A DNA stretch of 64,000 nt from Streptomyces sp. SID8374 (GTDB taxonomy: Bacteria > Actinomycetota > Actinomycetes > Streptomycetales > Streptomycetaceae), in NCBI RefSeq assembly GCF_009865135.1, contig NZ_WWGH01000001.1, forward strand, positions 2,976,001 to 3,040,000, read 5' to 3'. Below, piece by piece: positions 17,406 to 25,017 of the stretch. The notes under the pieces were generated by a model. The model made no database searches and was not told the DNA's origin. It saw only the letters and a list, made by a program, of their open reading frames with translations. The position numbers and the translations under genes are program-made. Position 1 is the first letter of the stretch; each line of letters begins with the position of its first letter.

Positions 17406-18440
17406 TCAGCAGGCCTCGCGGTTGCGCTCCTCCAGCGCGGCGGCGAACTCGCCCCAGGCGTGGGCGTACTCACGGGCCAGCGCCGCGACCGAGTCGATGT
17501 TGTGCGAGGGCACGCGCTCCACGATCCCGGGACACTCGGCGACCCCGCGGCGGCATCCGTCGAGCCAGCGGATCAGCCGTCGGCCGATGTTGTTGTAGCG
17601 GATCGAGGGGTCCTTGGTCAGCGCCGCGATGATCGCCTCCGGGTCGGCCGGCTCCTCCCGCTCCGGCTCGGGCCTGACCGGCAGGGCCACCGCCCGGTCC
17701 TGCGCGGCCGGCTCCTGGGCCGGCGGCACCTGACGGTGGCGGGGCACCGGCTCCTCGCCGGCCTGGAGGCGCTTGCGGACGTCGTGGGCGGTCGAGGGGG
17801 AGACCCCCGCCCGCTTGGCGATCTCACGGATCGAGGCGGACGGGTTGCCCAGCAGCAGCTCGTACGCCTTCATCCGCCCGCTGGAGCCGTCGACCGGCCG
17901 GGAACGCCCGTCCTTTCCCACCCGGGTCCCGACCGGACCGGTCTGCGCGGTCAGCTGACCGCGCACCCGCCCGATGGTCCCGGCCGACAGGCCGGTGAGC
18001 GAGGCGATCATGCGATTGGACCAGTACGGGTGGGAGGTGACCAGCCGGGCGGCCGCCACGGTGCGGTCGGCACGGGAGAGCAGCAGCCCGCGGCCGTGCA
18101 CCAGGTTCAGCCGGACCGCCAGGACGAACGCCTCGTCGGCGGTGCCGTCGAACATCACGGCGGCCACCTCCTGCCGGCCCTGGAGGACGGCGGCGCGCAC
18201 CCGGTGGCTTCCGTCGATGACCTGCATGGTCCCGCTGTGCACGATGACCGGCGGCAGGGCCTCGCCGGACGCGGCGAGCATCCGGCAGTGTTCGTCGTTG
18301 AGCCCGCCGGTACGCGGCGACCGGCCGAGACGCAGGGCCCGGACGGGGACCGAGACCGTCGGCCCCCTGCCGAACTCCAGGGCGTCCGGGGCGAGCACGT
18401 CGACGGGTAGGGATTCCGGCAGATTGAGGGAGAGACTCAC
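17406..18440 (-). CDS. ParB/StrR-type cluster regulator
   Basis: 344 aa from a GTG at 18440 with GGAGGA upstream. The N-terminal part (about 30-110) is a ParB-like nuclease/sulfiredoxin fold with VIDGSHRVRAA and a LNLVHGRGLLLS segment. Next comes a helix-turn-helix (SNRMIASLTGLSAGTIGRVR), then a second one (SIREIAKRAGVSPSTAHDVRKRL). This layout is shared with StrR-family pathway activators of antibiotic clusters. It is on the same strand as the biosynthetic operon but separated by 216 bp with repeats. Likely the pathway-specific activator. Confidence 0.85.
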   Translation of the reverse strand: MSLSLNLPESLPVDVLAPDALEFGRGPTVSVPVRALRLGRSPRTGGLNDEHCRMLAASGEALPPVIVHSGTMQVIDGSHRVRAAVLQGRQEVAAVMFDGTADEAFVLAVRLNLVHGRGLLLSRADRTVAAARLVTSHPYWSNRMIASLTGLSAGTIGRVRGQLTAQTGPVGTRVGKDGRSRPVDGSSGRMKAYELLLGNPSASIREIAKRAGVSPSTAHDVRKRLQAGEEPVPRHRQVPPAQEPAAQDRAVALPVRPEPEREEPADPEAIIAALTKDPSIRYNNIGRRLIRWLDGCRRGVAECPGIVERVPSHNIDSVAALAREYAHAWGEFAAALEERNREAC

Positions 18441-18537
18441 ATGATCCTCCGGGCACTGGAGCCGCGGTGACAGGGGCGACCTGGAACAGGTGGGTGCGTG
18501 GGGGCGCGGGACCGGCCGTATCGCGTACGGCCGCCGC

Positions 18538-18831
18538 TCAACTCCGCCCGGGCCAGGGGACACAGGACTCCACTTGCCAGGCGTCGAGTGCGGGGATGAG
18601 CCGCACCATCCGCCGGCAGAGCGCGAGTCCCGAAGTCGTCGCGTCCCGCTCGGTCCTTCCCTGAAGGAAGAGGGTGACGGAGAGCCCTTGGGCGGAACGG
18701 GATATCCGTACGTGTTCCAGGCGGTCATGGTGTTGCGTGTGCGCCCAGAACGCATCGGTCAACGAAGCGCAGTCGATGCCCGGCTCCCGCCGGCCGTCGC
18801 GGGATTTCACGACGGCGACGACTGCGTACAC
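18538..18831 (-). CDS. hypothetical 97-aa protein
   Basis: A small soluble protein from a GTG at 18831, starting 13 bp after the end of the secreted-peptide gene, so the two form a pair. Composition is mixed, with Trp and His residues (DAFWAHTQHHDR) and no signal or membrane segment. I do not recognise the family. The pairing suggests it acts with, or on, the secreted peptide. Confidence 0.6.
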   Translation of the reverse strand: MYAVVAVVKSRDGRREPGIDCASLTDAFWAHTQHHDRLEHVRISRSAQGLSVTLFLQGRTERDATTSGLALCRRMVRLIPALDAWQVESCVPWPGRS

Positions 18832-18844
18832 GGTCGGCGGGCCG

Positions 18845-19030
18845 TTACTTTCCGACGACGCCCCACCCGAAGCCGTCGCCCCCTTCGTCGGAGGTTCCCG
18901 TCACCGAGACGCTGACCTGCGAGCCCGGCACGGTGGCGGCCGCGGCGGAGCCCCCCAGAGGCACGGTGACGGCAGCGAGTGCGGCGACGCCGATGAGGGT
19001 ACGAGCAGCGATGGAAACGGAATACTTCAC
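18845..19030 (-). CDS. small secreted peptide
   Basis: 61 aa from a GTG at 19030 with GGAAAGG about eight bases upstream. Residues 1-32 form a signal peptide: basic start (MKYSVSIAART), a hydrophobic core and a probable AxA cleavage site (GSAAAA). The mature part is about 29 residues, rich in Ser, Thr, Val, Gly and acidic residues, ending in GFGWGVVGK. There are no cysteines. It could be a small secreted signalling or structural peptide. No family recognised. Confidence 0.65.
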   Translation of the reverse strand: MKYSVSIAARTLIGVAALAAVTVPLGGSAAAATVPGSQVSVSVTGTSDEGGDGFGWGVVGK

Positions 19031-19615
19031 GGGGGAAACCTTTCCGAAGAAGTGGGCCGAAGGACTTCCCTTTCCCGGGAATTCTCTTCGCTCTGCCTGT
19101 CCGGAAGAAATTCTGTCCCGCGCCGGTTCGGCTGTCTGTACCTGCCGCCTTGCACAAAGAGGTCAGGCCGCGTGTGGCCGCTCGTGGCCACACGCGATCA
19201 GGCCTCTCATCTCGCGCGTTGCCCCGCTGTCCCCAAGGTGCCATGCAGCATCGTGCCACCACCCACCCCCCACGAACGGCACCCCCACCCACCGGAACCA
19301 ATGCCTCCACCCCAGAGCCCACCCCGCCCCCGCCTTGGAGCCGCTCCCCCACTCCTCCACTCCTCCACTTCCCACCCGGCCTACGCCCTGGAGCCGCTCC
19401 CCCACCCCGCTCCACCGCCCGGGATCCCGCCGCCCCACCCCACAGCAGCTCGGCACCGGCCCACATCCGCTACGCTGTCCATGGTCGGACACCAGCCCGT
19501 CCTGCTCCGCGCACCGGCAGCACCACGCGGAACAGCACGAGCCGCCCGACCAGCGGGCTGGCCGACCTCGCCGAAGATCCACTCCAGGTCTTCTCCGAGG
19601 CCTCACCCAGCCCCG
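19031..19615. other. non-coding C-rich stretch upstream of tRNA-Arg
   Basis: No convincing gene is present; open frames here are proline- or arginine-rich shadows of C-rich sequence. A 17-nt direct repeat (TGGAGCCGCTCCCCCAC) occurs at 19336-19352 and 19389-19405. The part nearest 19616 must contain the tRNA promoter. Confidence 0.5.
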
Positions 19616-19688
19616 GCCTTCGTAGCTCAGGGGATAGAGCACCGCTCTCCTAAAGCGGGTGTCGCAGGTTCGAATCCTGCCGGGGGCA
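19616..19688 (+). tRNA. tRNA-Arg (anticodon CCU)
   Basis: A full cloverleaf can be drawn by eye. The acceptor stem pairs GCCTTCG with CGGGGGC with two G-T pairs. The D-arm is GCTC/GAGC. The anticodon arm is CCGCT/AGCGG with loop CTCCTAA (anticodon CCT). The T-arm is GCAGG/CCTGC around TTCGAAT. The discriminator base is A and CCA is not encoded. tRNA 3' ends are common integration targets, and the region just downstream has att-like features. Confidence 0.95.
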
Positions 19689-19712
19689 CAGGTTCTACCA
19701 GCACGGATCGCG

Positions 19713-19755
19713 AGAAGGGCCAGGTCAGGGCACATGCCCGACCTGGCCCTTCTCC
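19713..19755 (+). terminator. terminator after tRNA-Arg
   Basis: A perfect 15-bp inverted repeat (GAGAAGGGCCAGGTC and its mirror) with a 13-nt loop begins 24 bp after the tRNA. Its position fits the tRNA transcript terminator. Confidence 0.8.
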
Positions 19756-19816
19756 GTTGACTCCCGCTCCACTCACGCTCCCAGACGCTCCGTCACGTAC
19801 TAAGCGCGGGACCTTG

Positions 19817-19835
19817 CTCCCCAAATTCTCCCCAA
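19817..19835. repeat. phased direct repeats (CTCCCCAA), possible integrase arm-type sites
   Basis: CTCCCCAA occurs at 19817-19824 and again at 19828-19835, 11 bp apart, about one helical turn. Short phased repeats close to a tRNA 3' end are typical of integrase arm-binding sites in att regions. This is inferred from position only. No second copy of the tRNA 3' end is visible in the window, so a matching att site would lie outside. Confidence 0.35.
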
Positions 19836-19910
19836 GCCCGTTCGCCATAGCCGCAGGTGACGCCAGGCGCTCGACAGAAGTGGCCCCCCGCCGAAGCGAG
19901 GGGCCACCGT

Positions 19911-19950
19911 GTGCCGGGCAGGAGGGTGCCGCCCTCGCGCTGCCCGGCAC
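19911..19950. terminator. large nested hairpin 3' of the tRNA
   Basis: An 11-bp perfect inverted repeat (arms 19911-19921 and 19940-19950) encloses a second 5-bp stem (GAGGG/CCCTC). A separate GTGGCCCC/GGGGCCAC hairpin sits just upstream. Together they may act as terminators or as structured sites in an integration region. Confidence 0.5.
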
Positions 19951-20050
19951 GTCTTGGTGCGCAGTCCCGTGGTGCGCACAACCATCGGAACACGCGTTCG
20001 ATTTTTAGCGCAATCCCTCGAAGGAGTGATAACAACAACTGATCAACTTT

Positions 20051-20066
20051 GTACCACCGATGGTAC
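20051..20066. promoter_or_regulatory. small dyad upstream of XRE gene, candidate operator
   Basis: GTACC and GGTAC form a short inverted repeat over 16 bp, 36 bp before the GTG of the XRE regulator gene. Such sites are commonly autoregulatory operators for XRE repressors. Weak evidence. Confidence 0.35.
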
Positions 20067-20101
20067 TGACACCCTTAGGGTGCAGGCCAGAGCGTTGACG
20101 C

Positions 20102-20365
20102 GTGCCGACCGATCCCCTACCCGACTGGGTCCCAGTCCGCCGCCGGGCCATCGGGGACAACGTTCGCGCCGCCCGCACGGCAGCCGGGCTCACCCAGGAA
20201 GGGCTGGCCGGCCGCGCCGGGCTTGACCGCAAGACGGTCAACCGGCTGGAGCAGGGCGCCACCAGCCCCCTGCTCGATCACCTGCTCGTCATTGCCGATG
20301 TACTCAACGTGCCACTATCCGATCTTGTCCGCGAGGAGGCGCCACCCACCCCAGCCCCGCCGTAG
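20102..20365 (+). CDS. XRE-family regulator
   Basis: 87 aa from a GTG. Residues about 17-72 form a HTH_3 domain with the usual order: IGDNVRAARTAAGLTQEGLAGRAGLDRKTVNRLEQG, then a DHLLVIADVLNVPLSDLV helix. The C-terminus is a short proline tail. Single-domain XRE proteins of this size are phage- or element-type repressors or regulators of a neighbouring gene. No partner gene follows on the same strand within 2 kb. Confidence 0.8.
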   Translation: MPTDPLPDWVPVRRRAIGDNVRAARTAAGLTQEGLAGRAGLDRKTVNRLEQGATSPLLDHLLVIADVLNVPLSDLVREEAPPTPAPP

Positions 20366-20565
20366 CCACACCAAGTGAAGGGCAGCGAATGTGCACCCTT
20401 GAAGGCCCCCACATCGGGAGCGACCGAGCTTACTGACCGGCGAGTCAGCACATTCAGAGCCTTGCTCATGTTTGACTGAAAAACTAGTGCCTGGCGGAAA
20501 CTGATGCCCTGACCACCTGTCAGGATCACCGCGCGTATAACCCCAGGCCAGGGGCAAGGCGGGCC

Positions 20566-20745
20566 TTACCGGGCGGTGCGTCGTAGAGCGGCCTGGAGTG
20601 GCGAGACGGTGGCCGGATATGGGCGGCACTCCGGATCCCCCACCGGGTGCGCATGGCCGTCCGGGCGGGCACCCGACATGGAGTCCGAGCGATCCAGCAG
20701 CACGGACTCCCCGAGGATCGGCTTGTCGCAGCGGGCGCAGATCAT
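20566..20745 (-). CDS. small CxxC protein
   Basis: 59 aa. It starts MICARCDKPI, one CxxC pair, with a lone Cys later, so it may bind zinc together with a partner. The ATG at 20745 overlaps the stop of the gene before it by 4 bp (ATGA), so it is translationally coupled and last in a small leftward operon. Similar short proteins follow regulator genes in many Streptomyces genomes. Function unknown. Confidence 0.65.
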   Translation of the reverse strand: MICARCDKPILGESVLLDRSDSMSGARPDGHAHPVGDPECRPYPATVSPLQAALRRTAR

Positions 20746-20981
20746 GCGGCACCCTCACCCCCGCGGCGAACGACCTCAGCCTGACGGGCGCACGCCGCCC
20801 GATCTGGGCACTCCCGGGGGAACCACGAGTACGCCGCACCTTCCGCCGGCGTCACCTTCTGCTCCCCCAGGCCGACGCCCAGCTCAATGCCGAGTGCTGC
20901 CAGGCACCAGACGCACACCCAGCCGCGCTGCTGCGCCTCGGTCAGGGTGGTGACCGACGGGAGTGGTCGTCTCGTCTTCAC
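20742..20981 (-). CDS. hypothetical 79-aa protein with cysteine motifs
   Basis: GTG start at 20981 overlapping the stop of the upstream gene (GTGA), and its own stop overlapping the next start (ATGA). The protein has VCVWCLAAL (CxxC) and a later C-x5-C (ECPDRAAC), which suggests a zinc site. It lies in the middle of a coupled mini-operon. No known function. Confidence 0.68.
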   Translation of the reverse strand: MKTRRPLPSVTTLTEAQQRGWVCVWCLAALGIELGVGLGEQKVTPAEGAAYSWFPRECPDRAACARQAEVVRRGGEGAA

Positions 20982-21166
20982 GGCAGTGGCCTTCCCTCGT
21001 GCGCCTCGCAGGCGACGACGTTCCACGCCTTGCCGTCGTCGTCGAGGGTGACTTCGCCGGCCGGTGTGAGGGTCTTGGTGACGGCACCGCAGTGCCAGCA
21101 CGCCAGGCCGTGTAATCGTGCGAACGGCGGCTGGTCGACCACGTTGGCGGGGGCTTGCGGTCTCAT
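20978..21166 (-). CDS. hypothetical small CxxC protein
   Basis: 62 aa from the ATG at 21166 (an ATG at 21178 is also possible). It contains CWHCGAVTKTL and CEAHEG, a likely Cys4 or Cys3His zinc ribbon. The next gene starts inside its stop codon. It begins about 95 bp downstream of the regulator gene that heads the operon. Confidence 0.65.
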   Translation of the reverse strand: MRPQAPANVVDQPPFARLHGLACWHCGAVTKTLTPAGEVTLDDDGKAWNVVACEAHEGRPLP

Positions 21167-21230
21167 GATGGTTCCCATCTGCCCGTTTGCTGCTGACAGA
21201 CAGATCATGAGGGGCCGCAAGGGCCACAAG

Positions 21231-21258
21231 TACCCCCGTGAGGGGTACCTCGGGGGTA
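21231..21258. promoter_or_regulatory. nested GGTAC palindromes between regulator and mini-operon
   Basis: GTACCCCCG and CGGGGGTAC form a 9-bp perfect inverted repeat around a central AGGGGTACCT palindrome. The site lies immediately after the stop of the XRE regulator gene and before the three coupled small genes. It could be a terminator/attenuator or the binding site of the regulator. The repeated GGTACC core favours a protein-binding site. Confidence 0.5.
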
Positions 21259-21259
21259 C

Positions 21260-22441
21260 CTAGTCGGCGTGGCACCACTCGGCAAAGTTCGTCAGGGACT
21301 CGGCGTCGGCCCGCTTCAGCCGACGTAGCGTCGCCGCGTCCTCCCGCACCCACGGATGTTCGCGGGTGTGCTGCGGGGCGATCCGCCGGGCCACCTTCAG
21401 CGACTCGAAGGCGTCGTCCGCCATGCCGCCCCACAGCTGTGCCCGAGCCAATTCCACGTAGAACCCGGAGCGGCGTTCGGCGGGCATGTCGGCGGGCGGC
21501 GCCCACTCGCGGGCCACGTCGAAAGCCCTGCCGACGTGGTCGTCACCAAGACTGACCGCGACGGACACCTCGTGGATACGCACCGAGTCCGGTCCGAACG
21601 CGGTGCCCTGGTAGATCCCCTCACGGACCCGGTCGCCGAGGACGCGGGCTTCATCGAGGTGCTCGTCGGCAGCACCCCCCTGGCCGGCGCGCCCGGCGAT
21701 GACTGCGGCCCGCATATGGAGGGCACCGCGGGCGGCCACGGTCTGGGCGTCGGCAGGGGCAGGGCAGGCGTCGAGGGTCTGCTCCAGGGCACGGAGCCCG
21801 GCCGTGTGGGCGTGGGCGGCGAAGAACGTTTCCGTGCGAACGTATCCGACGCTAGCCGTGAGCAGCGGGTCTTGGGCGCCCGGTGCCGCCCATCGCATCA
21901 GGTCGATGAGGCGGGCGGACAGGTCGCGGGCCCCGTACTTGTAGGCGACAGCGTCGGCGGACCGGTAGGCGGTGACGAGGAGCCTCGCAACTTCCTGGGC
22001 ATCGCCGGGCGGGGCCGCTGCGGCTGCACGGGCAAGCTCGCCGAGGAGGTCGGGGATGGTGCGGGCGATCTGCAGATACTGGGCGGACAGGCGCCACGCT
22101 GTTGTCTGCGCCACTGCGGTGCGGAGTTCTGGCAGCGGGCGGACTGGGCCGTCGTCCGGCATGTCGTAGGTGGCGATGGCTGCGGACAGGGTGGGCAGGG
22201 CGTCCCGGATGCGGGTGGAAACGTGCTCCCGATCAGCGGCCAGTCTCGACGGGTCGACTCCGAGGGCGGCGGCGATGTTGTCGAGGGTGTCGTCGCTGAC
22301 GCCACGCTCCCCCCGTTCGATCTTCCGGATGGTGCCCAGCGATACGAACGCCGCGTCAGCCAGTTGCTGTTGGGTGAGGCGGGCGATGCGCCGGTAGTAG
22401 GCGATGCGGTGGCCTACCGGTCCGGGTTTGGTGGGTGGCAT
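21260..22441 (-). CDS. XRE regulator with TPR-like C-terminal region
   Basis: About 393 aa from the ATG at 22441 (GGAG five bases upstream); a GTG 24 bp further up is the alternative. The N-terminus is an XRE helix-turn-helix (LTQQQLADAAFVSLGTIRKIERGERG). The remaining roughly 300 residues are Ala- and Arg-rich helices of TPR type (for example ARLLVTAYRSADAVAYKYG). This layout is typical of Streptomyces regulators paired with small downstream proteins. It heads the leftward mini-operon of three CxxC proteins. Confidence 0.85.
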   Translation of the reverse strand: MPPTKPGPVGHRIAYYRRIARLTQQQLADAAFVSLGTIRKIERGERGVSDDTLDNIAAALGVDPSRLAADREHVSTRIRDALPTLSAAIATYDMPDDGPVRPLPELRTAVAQTTAWRLSAQYLQIARTIPDLLGELARAAAAAPPGDAQEVARLLVTAYRSADAVAYKYGARDLSARLIDLMRWAAPGAQDPLLTASVGYVRTETFFAAHAHTAGLRALEQTLDACPAPADAQTVAARGALHMRAAVIAGRAGQGGAADEHLDEARVLGDRVREGIYQGTAFGPDSVRIHEVSVAVSLGDDHVGRAFDVAREWAPPADMPAERRSGFYVELARAQLWGGMADDAFESLKVARRIAPQHTREHPWVREDAATLRRLKRADAESLTNFAEWCHAD

Positions 22442-22546
22442 GCTGGCTCCGTTCGGGGCGTCCACTCCGAACCGTACCGGCAGATATGTGCTGTTGGTGC
22501 GCGAACAGCCCCGCCCTGACGCGCGCTCTGGGGCGGGGCTGTTCGG

Positions 22547-23188
22547 TCAGTAGGACACCAGGTCGAGCAGGTCGGTGAGGCTGTTGATCGACCAGTCCGC
22601 AGCTGCCTGAACGGCGTCGTCGTCAGCCCACCAGTACCCCCAGGGGCCACGCCGGAGGTGCGCTGTGCGGAGGCCTGCGGCGGCGGCCGGGAAGATGTCG
22701 TTGGCGGGGTGGTCGCCGACGTACAGCGTCTCTGACGGCATCGCCCGGGAGGCTTCCAGAACCCGGGCGAAGAACGCCGGGTCCGGTTTGGCGACACCCC
22801 ACTCGGCGGAGGTGGCGACCAGGTCGGCGGGCAGGTCCAGGTTCCGCAGCATGTCCCCGGCTTTGGCGGTCTGGTTCCCGGCGACGACAACCCGGATCCC
22901 GAGCTCCTGAAGCCCACCCAGGGCCGGCCGGACGTCGGGGTACAGGTCTCGCTCCCCCAGTTGCTCGCCGCGACCGGCTGCTTCACGTGCCGCGTATTCG
23001 GCGTCGATGTCGATGCCGGGGCGGACGAGTTGGAGGGCGTCGGCGTTGTCCCGGCCCTGCACGACGGCGGCTCCGACGAGGGCGCTGATGGTGTGGTGGG
23101 GGATGCCGAGCCAGTCGGCCCAGGTGGCCCAGTAGCGGTCGTCGCGGGTGAGGGTTTCGCCGACGTCGAGGACGATGGTCTCAATCAC
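22547..23188 (-). CDS. HAD-family hydrolase
   Basis: 213 aa. Motif I is LDVGETL with nucleophile Asp8; the usual second Asp of DxDxT is Gly, as in a known subset of HAD proteins. A cap region follows, then the Lys/motif III area AKPDPAFF and the acidic motif IV GDHPANDI. The family hydrolyses phosphate esters; the substrate cannot be told. It is about 100 bp upstream of the XRE regulator on the same strand. Confidence 0.85.
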   Translation of the reverse strand: MIETIVLDVGETLTRDDRYWATWADWLGIPHHTISALVGAAVVQGRDNADALQLVRPGIDIDAEYAAREAAGRGEQLGERDLYPDVRPALGGLQELGIRVVVAGNQTAKAGDMLRNLDLPADLVATSAEWGVAKPDPAFFARVLEASRAMPSETLYVGDHPANDIFPAAAAGLRTAHLRRGPWGYWWADDDAVQAAADWSINSLTDLLDLVSY

Positions 23189-23241
23189 AATCCGACCCTA
23201 CGGCAGGGATGATTGTCGGTGCCCGCCCGTAGACTCTGCGC

Positions 23242-23418
23242 ATGCCCACACCCTCACCCCAGTTGCCGCGCGCCCGTTCGCTGGCTGCTGTGAACGAGGA
23301 GATCCGGGCGTTGCTGGAGGCGGGTGGTCTGGTGTCGCCGGAGGGTCGCTGCCGGTATGAGGAGCTGTTGGTGGAGTGGGCTGCGGCGGTGCGCGGCGAC
23401 GTCACCGAAGCGGCGTGA
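23242..23418 (+). CDS. hypothetical 58-aa protein
   Basis: ATG at 23242, divergent from the HAD gene. Helical, acidic C-terminal half (AVNEEIRALLEAGG, YEELLVEWAAAV). It resembles a common Streptomyces small protein of unknown function. It is followed by repeats and a terminator hairpin. Confidence 0.6.
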   Translation: MPTPSPQLPRARSLAAVNEEIRALLEAGGLVSPEGRCRYEELLVEWAAAVRGDVTEAA

Positions 23419-23466
23419 CGTGCTCCGAAGGTCAGCAATGGACCGCCAAGTTCAACAAGAGGGCCG

Positions 23467-23511
23467 TCATCTACAACTAGCAGTTGTTGTAGGTCTAGGT
23501 TCATCTACAAC
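23467..23511. repeat. three CTACAAC half-sites (two direct, one inverted)
   Basis: TCATCTACAAC occurs at 23467-23477 and 23501-23511. Between them is the mirror element GTTGTTGTAG at 23483-23492. The arrangement looks like a cluster of protein-binding half-sites between the small gene ending at 23418 and the hairpin at 23520. Confidence 0.5.
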
Positions 23512-23519
23512 GCACGAAC

Positions 23520-23544
23520 GCCCGCCCTCGCGTGGAGGGCGGGC
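23520..23544. terminator. terminator hairpin
   Basis: A perfect 10-bp GC stem (GCCCGCCCTC and its mirror) with a 5-nt loop, downstream of the 58-aa gene. Confidence 0.75.
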
Positions 23545-24093
23545 GTAAGGCTGGACGTCTCCGGGGCCTCCGTCCCGTTCGGCTTGACCTCCCCGTTGGG
23601 GCACCTTGCGGGTGGGTCTGGCAGCAGACCTGACCTGGTTCCGGCAGACGCGGCGGCGGAGAGACGCCCCATCGCGGATGTGCGTCGCCTGCCCGGAGTA
23701 GGCTCCACCGCCCCTTGGGGGGTAGAATCCCGCGCGCCGTTCCGGGCGGAGGTTCCTAGGACTTCCGTCGTTACCACCCCGCCAACCGGGCCCGGCTCGC
23801 GAAGCGTTGAACCCAGTTTGCCAGAACGTCAACACCGCTGTCTTGCGGATGAGCTTGTGGTTCTGCTGCAACGAAGAGGCCCCCGCCACGAGCGGGGGCC
23901 TTGATCGTGGGCCTACCCTGCCAAGGAGGGCGGGTTCAGTCCACTGCGGCACAGGGGTCGTCCGACTCCGCGTGGGTAGTCGGGCCGCCTTTCAAGCAGC
24001 GCGGGGCGTGAAGGCCGGGTCTCGCACCCGGATGCCGCTGCCACCAGCATGGCAGACGGCTCATTGTCAGTGCTGCCGTTTAGGCTTCCGGCC
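23545..24093. other. intergenic region, no supported gene
   Basis: About 550 bp with several open frames of arginine- and proline-rich shadow composition and no ribosome sites that convince. A second strong hairpin (GGCCCCCGC/GCGGGGGCC) lies at 23878-23900. It is likely untranslated sequence separating two small transcription units. Confidence 0.5.
23878..23900. terminator. bidirectional terminator hairpin
   Basis: A 9-bp perfect stem with a 5-nt loop, flanked by AAGA before and CTTG after. Looks like a small bidirectional terminator. Confidence 0.7.
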
Positions 24094-24318
24094 GTGGCGA
24101 ATCCGAGCGAGAACCTGATCAAGCTGTGCCGTGCTGCTGTTGAGGCGGAGCGTGTGGCGCTGTCCCAGCCGTACACCGAAGAGGGCTGGAAGCCGTGGCG
24201 TGAGGCGGCAGAAGCGTTCCAGCGGGCCGTGACCGAGGAGGCTGGGGGCGGCAACCGGTTCGAGCTGGAGCAGGCGGCGAAGGAGGCTGTGCTCCACCCC
24301 GAGCCGGACGGCGAGTAG
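24094..24318 (+). CDS. hypothetical 74-aa protein
   Basis: GTG start at 24094. The protein is alpha-helical and charged (ENLIKLCRAAVEAERVAL, EAFQRAVTEEA), without signal or membrane segments. It resembles small Streptomyces proteins of unknown function. Earlier starts in the frame lack a ribosome site. Confidence 0.6.
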   Translation: MANPSENLIKLCRAAVEAERVALSQPYTEEGWKPWREAAEAFQRAVTEEAGGGNRFELEQAAKEAVLHPEPDGE

Positions 24319-24474
24319 CCCCGGACGCAGCCCCGCCCCCGTCCGGTTCCACTCGGGCGGGGGCGGGTTCAGAAGCAACACCCTGTTTCGCGGGCCCTGT
24401 GGGTCCTGGGGGTTGGTGGTTCCAGGTTACGGGGCCGGTATGACAATCCGGGTGGGATCAGACGGCGTGGCGGA

Positions 24475-24696
24475 CTAGCGGCCGACCGCCCACCGCAGGA
24501 CCTGTACGGTCACGCTTCCCCCAGCGATGATGAGCGCCGCCACCTGGAACCCTGCCCCCAGGAAAGAGGCGACCAACGCCACCGCCGCAATCGAAAGCGC
24601 CGACGGCAAGTCCCGCTCAACCGTCACCTTGATCGCCTGGAAAGCGCGGGCGTTTTCCCGCCAGTAGGTGCGGCCAGCGCGGGCGAGTACGTGCAC
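24475..24696 (-). CDS. small membrane protein
   Basis: 73 aa from a GTG with GAGGAGG seven bases upstream. A basic N-terminal helix (RAGRTYWRENARAFQAIKV) is followed by one long or two short hydrophobic helices (ALSIAAVALVASFLGAGF, ALIIAGGSVTV). It is the last of four small leftward genes. Function unknown. Confidence 0.65.
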   Translation of the reverse strand: MHVLARAGRTYWRENARAFQAIKVTVERDLPSALSIAAVALVASFLGAGFQVAALIIAGGSVTVQVLRWAVGR

Positions 24697-24841
24697 GGTG
24701 TCCTCCTCGGGTGCCCCCGCCGGCGGGGGAGGCGACGGGGGCAATGCCAGTGTGGCAGGGCAGGTACGGGCAGGGTGGGCGATACGCTGACACGGCGACG
24801 CCCCGGCCACTTGTCCTGGTCGGGGCGTCGCGCTGTGCGAG

Positions 24842-25006
24842 CTACTGCCCGGTGGTCGATGGTGCGAGCGCGCTCCACCCCTGGGACTCCAGCTCGGCAA
24901 GGCGGGTGAGGTCGCTGGCCGCGCGGTTCGTTACGCCGTACTTCTCTCGGAGGTAGTCGGCAGCCAGCCGGAGGGTCTCCTCGCGGACTTCCTGTGTGCC
25001 GCTCAT
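24842..25006 (-). CDS. hypothetical 54-aa protein
   Basis: ATG at 25006, 11 bp after the preceding gene's stop. Helical (EVREETLRLAADYLREKYG) and acidic. No motif recognised. Part of the leftward unit headed by the Phd-like antitoxin. Confidence 0.6.
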   Translation of the reverse strand: MSGTQEVREETLRLAADYLREKYGVTNRAASDLTRLAELESQGWSALAPSTTGQ

Positions 25007-25017
25007 GGTCGTGGTCC

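Larger units (their letters stand above)
1..18440. other. NRPS biosynthetic gene cluster (partial), predicted piperazate/methylproline peptide
   Basis: This stretch holds two NRPS genes, an MbtH protein, a docking-domain thioesterase, an MFS exporter, a P450, two 2OG-Fe(II) oxygenases, an alcohol dehydrogenase, a fused ornithine N-hydroxylase/piperazate synthase and a ParB-type regulator. The leftward genes from 17189 to 10881 are separated by very short gaps or overlap by 4-8 bp, so they form one operon. The left NRPS is cut by the window edge, so the cluster continues there. The right border is inferred from the regulator and the change to unrelated small genes and a tRNA. The product class is inferred from gene content only. 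Confidence 0.85.

Noticed and set aside
19321-19420. Repeats in the C-rich stretch as a CRISPR array
   Set aside because: Only two copies of a 17-mer with unequal surroundings; no regular spacers and no cas genes.
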